A stretch of 64,000 nt of DNA, taken from Daphnia carinata. Lineage: Eukaryota > Arthropoda > Branchiopoda > Diplostraca > Daphniidae. Within the stretch, counting starts at the first letter, position 1, and every line of letters begins with the position of its first letter. Under the pieces are notes generated by a model, which saw nothing but the letters and a program-made list of their open reading frames with translations, had not been told where the DNA came from and made no database searches. The translations under genes were made by a program, and so were the position numbers. Where the stretch lies: contig NC_081337.1 in the NCBI RefSeq assembly GCF_022539665.2, forward strand, positions 186,001 through 250,000. Reading direction: 5' to 3'. Shown here piece by piece: positions 60,601-64,000 of this stretch.

Positions 60601-61410
60601 ATCAAATTACAAAAAGGCTGGAAGCTAAAAAAGTACTCCTCCATCCTGTCCGCAGAACTAAATGCCATCAACAAAGCCCTCGACTTCTGCTACGATGCAA
60701 CGGAAAGCGGAGTAACAATATATACGGACTCCTTATCGGCCATCCTCACAATTGCAAATGCCAACAAAAATTGGCGTACCCATAGTGTCCTCCTCAGCAT
60801 CAACAGGTCTGCCAGCAACCTAGCAGCAGCAGGGATTGAAACAACGATCTTCTGGATCCCAAGTCACACAGCCATCGAGGGCAACGAAATAGCAGACGGG
60901 GTAGCCAAAGAAACTCTGACCAACCCTCGAGCGGAAACCATCCAAAACAAACTCACCATAAATGAAATCTATGCCATCATGAAAAAAGGATGGAACAGCG
61001 AACTTATGTGCGACATGAAAATGCTCAAGAGGTGGAACCCAATCTGGCCTAAACTGGGGATGAAAAGTTGGGAAATAGGAAGAAACACGGAAGAAACCCT
61101 AATCCTCCACAGACTTCGCACTGGCAAAACCAAACTAAACTACAATCTCAGCAAATATGATCCACTAATAGACCCCCTATGCCCGAACGGATGTCCGGAA
61201 ATCGAAACAGTGGGACATGTCATCCTACATTGCCCGACTTACTGTAAAGAGCGCACCGACCTAATCCTTTTCTGTCAAAGGGAAAACATCAACCTAACAA
61301 TATCAAACATCCTTGGCCTCACTGAAGAAGTAGAAACAAAACATAAAGCCGCCCTCAGAAACATCATCCTCAACCAAATCAAAAAGAGCGATCTCACAAA
61401 TCGCATCTAA
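57613..61410 (+). CDS. Non-LTR retrotransposon ORF2 polyprotein (endonuclease-RT-RNase H)
   Basis: About 1266 codons without a stop. The endonuclease of exonuclease/endonuclease/phosphatase type has LIQWNPNGLN, VVLISETHW, GGDLNAHHELWD and GSDHEAIFF, supplying Asn, Glu, Asp/Asn and His catalytic sites. The reverse transcriptase has NTAPGKDGVSNQMI, YRPISLTSCVGKLMEKM, QSGFRKSRCTADNL, LFLDISKAYDSTW, GVPQGSVLSPTLFN and the FFADDIK catalytic box. RNase H follows with AYTDGSVDP, SAELNAINKAL, IYTDSLSA and SHTAIEGNEIAD. The C-terminus has CPNGCPEIETVGHVILHC, a CCHC motif. It starts directly after the ORF1 TGA; the first in-frame ATG (near 57973) would omit the first endonuclease motifs. All key residues are present, so the enzyme could be active. 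Confidence 0.92.
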   Translation, partial: LAPDKLSLIQWNPNGLNNSKKDILTRKLHELNPDVVLISETHWSINTKFPLKNYEVLSNPRTDERGGVAILYRKNLIYKKIHTHNSENLEVIGASFTTRRNTVKSQLNVFSVYCPKGNCYMEEIQKLFHRKNGEQVIVGGDLNAHHELWDSYKPKNMAGNTIASLLYTSPNIQLITPKDLDTRPDPKNNEKSTIDLTLTTVDVQVTRPPSTLGSWGSDHEAIFFQTDTNPRIRPQNQRRWTIRPRHIEKWNEEIHSSLQNIEEKTPATEIYGKIYEAVEIASDKHLRQPRAAKRAEPRKPWWNQECQKAHNLTLKAWRLWKIYKLPELKTHLNRAEAIQRKTFRNSKRESWKQFTKTLTSRNAKNVWQFIGRMNGKKAGISSIDSIELENKAITTDPKKIAKAMVNYFTATDDRAMLELQRREGDMIKEISRILEAEGPHPLDRPFTPQEFERAINNLKNTAPGKDGVSNQMIRLLSSENKAKLLTCMNKLYAEGIVPEQWKEAVVICIPKKGKPKHLPSSYRPISLTSCVGKLMEKMVNERIIWFLEKQKFIPWSQSGFRKSRCTADNLIRLETEIKQGFSKNQNTYALFLDISKAYDSTWITGLIHKLTTAKLHGNILRWLISFLQNRYVYVKIHDTLSSRKPLELGVPQGSVLSPTLFNVMIADFPRLENNTSFFADDIKSHFQTADVNKAKTRMQQYCNRVSSWTKKWGFKMSIDKSMLVVFSRKHTPQQAPKLYIEGQPIPVATKAKFLGVTFDAKLNWQCHLEELATKMLSNANLLKILASKPNEIELQTLTPVYKALVRSLADYSAFTITSATKHRRKKIEIVQNSALRTVLRAQKTTPLAALYKDSGVEPIINRSKWILQAYIARIWRDTENPTREVINSCWKVINKFKTSYKPSWHMSMAAIEKNTPHLMEKLAPTNLYPPAPWEFAKINLGRLKIDKKTATSAQHLARNQFLENLDNLQPGELVAYTDGSVDPKSGNASSAIYVPGIKLQKGWKLKKYSSILSAELNAINKALDFCYDATESGVTIYTDSLSAILTIANANKNWRTHSVLLSINRSASNLAAAGIETTIFWIPSHTAIEGNEIADGVAKETLTNPRAETIQNKLTINEIYAIMKKGWNSELMCDMKMLKRWNPIWPKLGMKSWEIGRNTEETLILHRLRTGKTKLNYNLSKYDPLIDPLCPNGCPEIETVGHVILHCPTYCKERTDLILFCQRENINLTISNILGLTEEVETKHKAALRNIILNQIKKSDLTNRI

Positions 61411-61680
61411 AAATCGAAGACACTCGGAACAAGAAAAAACAAAACAAACTAACAAAAACTAAAGCAATCAACAACAAACAAACAAGCGATACAAAACTAC
61501 AATAACAACTCTAAAACAAAACTTGAAACAACAATCACCCGTGCGTAAGGGACTGCTAGGCAACCCCGGGAAGCTGGTGCAGACGCACCAGCCGCACTCA
61601 AAGCTACTACTACTACTCTTAACCATCGCATTTTCTACTCCCGCGAGTGTTTGTGGATAACAGGCTTGTAAATATAATTT

Positions 61681-61916
61681 CAAACTTACCAGTGACCATT
61701 ATGAATTATGATTTTGTCTGATCCAGACCTTTACCTTCTCTGGCTTATTCCACCTTCGTTCTTTCGAACAATTTGTTGCTATCGGCAACTGTTTTGCCTT
61801 AAATGTGCTGCTCTCACCAAGCGTTCGTTAATTTGCTGCGGTCCCCAGCTAATTTGCCGTTTTTCTGTTGCCTGCAATTTGAGCTTGTGGATCCCCAAAG
61901 GTAATTAGAATCTCTT
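61681..61916. other. Spacer, possible upstream exon of the AT-hook gene
   Basis: A sequence ending CCCCAAAG|GTAATT near 61899 could be the donor of an exon joining the AT-hook exons; coding potential is weak. Confidence 0.3.
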
Positions 61917-62700
61917 TATTTAGTGCTGGACCAAATGTAATCAAAAATACCCGTGGCCATCAAAGTAGGGGACGACCACCAAAATACGTGAAGAACTCAA
62001 ATGAAGCTCAAACCTCACAGGAATTGTGTAGTACTGGTAAGTGTTGTTTTTCAGATCATTTTCGTATTTTATTAAATTTTTTTTCTAGGCCCAAAATACG
62101 GTAATGCTAGTAGCCCGGTGTTTCGCCGCACTCAGCAAACGAGCCAAGATACTGCACTGTGGTCTTTTTCTGATAGTGGCCATGGTACTCTGAGTGATGA
62201 AGAATCCTTACCTATAGGCCCACGGGCAATACAACATCACGAGACAAGTAACGAATCTACAACTAATTACCACCAGAGAGAAACAGACAGTGAACCAGAA
62301 CTCATGACACTTCAATCACCAGAAAATCAATTGGGCTTGAACCATACCCATCAGCAATCGATTCAAAAGGAAATTATGTAAGCGAGCCGGACGGGCTATC
62401 GGATATGCTACCTAGTTTATCTTTCTGGGAAATTTCACGTCTCCAATTGAACACAAGCATTGGCCGTATTAGTGAGCCTTATCAACAACAAAATATCGTG
62501 CCAGGGCCATCTTCTGTTGCAAAATCCCGTCAACCATTGAATGTAAATGATGGCCATGGATTTCACCCTAGTGAACAACAGCTTATTGAACCCGGTGCGT
62601 CTTCCAGAGAGATAGCCTGTCAACAACCGAATAAAAATCGACGCCATACGAACCACACCATCCCTGAAGTTAAACACGGCTTCAAAACCCATTATCAATC
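61917..62700 (+). CDS. Candidate AT-hook protein, partial multi-exon gene
   Basis: After a TTTATTTAG acceptor, an exon reads GPNVIKNTRGHQSRGRPPKY, with RGRPPKY matching the AT-hook core that binds the minor groove of A/T-rich DNA. A GTAAGT donor at about 62038 and a TTTCTAG acceptor near 62088 join in frame to GPKYGNASSPVFRRTQQTSQ, continuing LWSFSDSGHGTLSDEESLPI to a stop at 62381 or a GTAAGC donor just before it. A further open stretch (62405-62700) holds a loosely repeated PGPSSVAKSRQPLN / PGASSREIACQQPN unit. The start and end are not identified. It could be a nuclear regulator or a relic of a transposon gene. Confidence 0.4.
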
Positions 62701-62726
62701 AATGTTCTTTACGTTCCATGTTTTCA

Positions 62727-62800
62727 ATGAACCTGCCAGGGATCGAACCTGGAATCTCCTGATCCGTAGTCAGGCGCGTTATCCATTGCGCCACACATCC
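62727..62800 (-). tRNA. tRNA-Arg (anticodon ACG)
   Basis: The minus strand folds as a cloverleaf. The D arm region is GCGCAATGGATAACGCGC. The anticodon stem CCTGA/TCAGG encloses CTACGGA with anticodon ACG. The T arm is CCAGG-TTCGATC-CCTGG. The acceptor halves GGATGTG and CAGGTTC pair with one mismatch and two G-U pairs. The body sequence is close to metazoan tRNA-Arg(ACG). The weak acceptor stem leaves open a pseudogene or a tRNA-derived repeat. It overlaps spurious ORFs on the plus strand. Confidence 0.75.
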
Positions 62801-62813
62801 ACTGGCGAATTAT

Positions 62814-62859
62814 GAGTGACTAGTTAAGAAACTTAACCAAGGGCCACAACAGGAGTTTA
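62814..62859. repeat. 46-bp direct repeat, copy 1 (with hairpin GTTAAG-AAA-CTTAAC)
   Basis: Matches 63206-63251 with about four differences. It contains the perfect inverted repeat GTTAAGAAACTTAAC and GGCCACAACAGGAGTTTA, and lies just beyond the tRNA. Confidence 0.85.
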
Positions 62860-62876
62860 ACAAATGGAAAAGAAAT

Positions 62877-63200
62877 TTATTTCCCCAATTCGTTTAAGCA
62901 AATTACTTGTGTTCTGAATGTTACTTTACCCAAAGTGAGACGGGCAGACCGAAGGGAGATTTTCCTACTTAACATACACTTAAGAACACTGTGATGGTAG
63001 GATTCAGTGACCTGGCAAGGCTTGCAGGGTTCTTTAGTGGAAATGTTTTGTACGATACTCCATTCAGTGAACCAAATTCCTTCCTCGAAATAGAAGGGAT
63101 GCCTCCAGTCATTGCGGTAAGTGAAGTATTGTAGAAAAGACCACGCTTCGTCGTCGGTTAAGACATCCCAAAGGTTTCTTTCTGTACAAACTTCACACAT
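62877..63200 (-). CDS. Unidentified ORF between the 46-bp repeats
   Basis: A 107-codon ORF (MCEVCTERNLWDVLTDDEAW, FLQYFTYRNDWRHPFYFEEG) with protein-like, Trp/Phe-rich composition fills the space between the two direct repeats. I recognise no family and see no start or polyA context. It could be an exon or a transposon fragment. Confidence 0.25.
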   Translation of the reverse strand: MCEVCTERNLWDVLTDDEAWSFLQYFTYRNDWRHPFYFEEGIWFTEWSIVQNISTKEPCKPCQVTESYHHSVLKCMLSRKISLRSARLTLGKVTFRTQVICLNELGK

Positions 63201-63205
63201 TCCGT

Positions 63206-63251
63206 GAGTGACTGGTTAAGAAACTTAACGAATGGCCACAACAGGAGTTTA
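63206..63251. repeat. 46-bp direct repeat, copy 2
   Basis: Second copy of the unit at 62814-62859, again with the GTTAAGAAACTTAAC hairpin. It is followed almost at once by the 5'-truncated transposon copy at 63268. Confidence 0.85.
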
Positions 63252-63267
63252 TTATTTGAACAGAGTA

Positions 63268-64000
63268 AATTATTTATTGAGTTTTTAACAAATAATAAAA
63301 ATTAGAATAAATCTGTATTTTTCTTTGTTCTTTGTCGATAATTTTTTCCTATGTTGTTTTATCATTATACGCTTGTAGATGTTGGCAGTATGTAGAGCAG
63401 AGGTTTCTTAATAATATTTGTAAATCAAAATAATCTTAGCTATTGAATTATAAACACATTAGTTGTTCTGTGAAACTACTTTTGGGGGCTAAATTGTACA
63501 AACGGCATGTGTTGTATTGGACATGAATTGGGCGTGCAAGGGAGGAGTCAAGTCAAAGCGCGGAAGTTTTAAATATTTAACGGCACATTTATGATATAGC
63601 TAATGCTTATTTATATTTTTAATCTTACATAAAAACATTTTATTTTGGAAAAAAATGTAATACTTTTCTGTATTATTCAACTGTTTCAACAATTTCAAAG
63701 TTTCGTCAACTGACGCAGCCATGACATTACAAATAATGAATCAGGAAATCGATCGATAAATTGAAATAACTAAATTATCGATACTGTGGTGGCTGCGCCT
63801 CCTCTTATGTCTTCTCTATCAGTAAAATGAAAATATTTCAGGCATAATAAAAGTCATTTATTTCTGGTAATCTCTTTGAAGATTGCATTTCAATTGTTCG
63901 CTAAGTTAACAGCAAAAACTAGAAATAAAAGCAAAATTTTTACACAACTCATTCTACCTCTTTTGACCCCGTCCAAAGTGGGACAGGGGTCCGCCCAAAG
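63268..64000. mobile_element. Second copy of the ~870 bp TIR element (left-truncated, runs off the window)
   Basis: Same orientation as 1870-2405. Shared blocks include GTATTTTTCTTTGTTC, AAACGGCATGTGT, CAAAGTTTCGTCA.CTGACG, CTCTATCAGTAAAATGAAAA, GTTAACAGCAA and ACTCATTCTA.CTCT. The left TIR is missing. Several indels separate the copies, so both are old. Confidence 0.8.

Larger units (their letters stand above)
55860..61680 (+). mobile_element. Non-LTR retrotransposon (RNase H-bearing, I/Loa/Jockey-like group)
   Basis: A 5' region (about 55860-56269), ORF1 with zinc knuckles and ORF2 with endonuclease, reverse transcriptase, RNase H and a C-terminal CCHC motif are in order and nearly intact. 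The 3' region after 61410 is A-rich and has a short ACT-type run near 61604-61618; no clear tail or target duplication was found. It is the least damaged element here, so it is probably young. The ends are estimates. Confidence 0.85.

Noticed and set aside
1-64000. CRISPR arrays, bacterial operons, ribosome binding sites
   Set aside because: The gene structure is eukaryotic with spliced exons; no repeat-spacer arrays or prokaryotic operon spacing are present.

Overview
This is a eukaryotic, arthropod-type window: multi-exon genes with short GT-AG introns, polyadenylation signals and dense transposable elements (TEs). A small branchiopod crustacean such as Daphnia is the best guess, from intron size, TE mix and a YYTTTYAAP-repeat protein relic. 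That is inference; no species marker is present.

Layout. 1-7.8 kb has no recognisable gene; it holds an ~870 bp TIR element, a 117 bp tandem repeat and a solo LTR with a CTAT target-site duplication (TSD). 7.8-11.0 kb holds a pogo/Tigger transposase relic, an inverted-repeat element carrying a spliced PHD-finger gene, and a hAT-type MITE. 11.4-24.2 kb is the host-gene core: CFDP1/Bucentaur (plus) and a USP24-type deubiquitinase (minus), convergent with coding ends ~500 bp apart. The middle and 3' exons of USP24 are nearly clean, but the 5' exons (about 22-24.2 kb) carry a cluster of frameshifts.

24.9-55 kb is a nest of TEs. hAT-1 (25920-36552, perfect 8-bp TSD ACAAGTTA) is split by a 6.9 kb CACTA/EnSpm-like element (27014-33937). 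That element has a tnp2-like transposase, a DUF4806-type companion gene and two apparently captured host fragments (claudin-like; PfkB-like). A Ty3/Gypsy element (37253-46621, near-identical LTRs, ATAT TSD) is split by hAT-2 (42857-46079). A P-element/THAP9-like transposase relic is cut by a BEL/Pao element whose 3' half is missing.

55-64 kb: a decayed YYT-repeat gene, a non-LTR retrotransposon with an intact ORF2, an AT-hook candidate gene, a tRNA-Arg(ACG)-like gene, a 46 bp repeat pair around an unidentified ORF, and a second copy of the 1.7-2.6 kb element running off the end.

Most unusual points: (1) the non-LTR element's ORF1 and ORF2 share one frame, separated only by TGA followed by CTAG, the known efficient readthrough context, and ORF2 has no usable ATG; (2) an EnSpm-like element carrying host gene exons; (3) an inverted-repeat element carrying a spliced PHD-finger gene with its own polyA signal; (4) a pre-gag GRG-rich ORF and a repeated leader motif in the BEL/Pao element. 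Many single-base homopolymer frameshifts may be assembly errors: the Gypsy LTRs differ by one substitution although its ORFs are broken.
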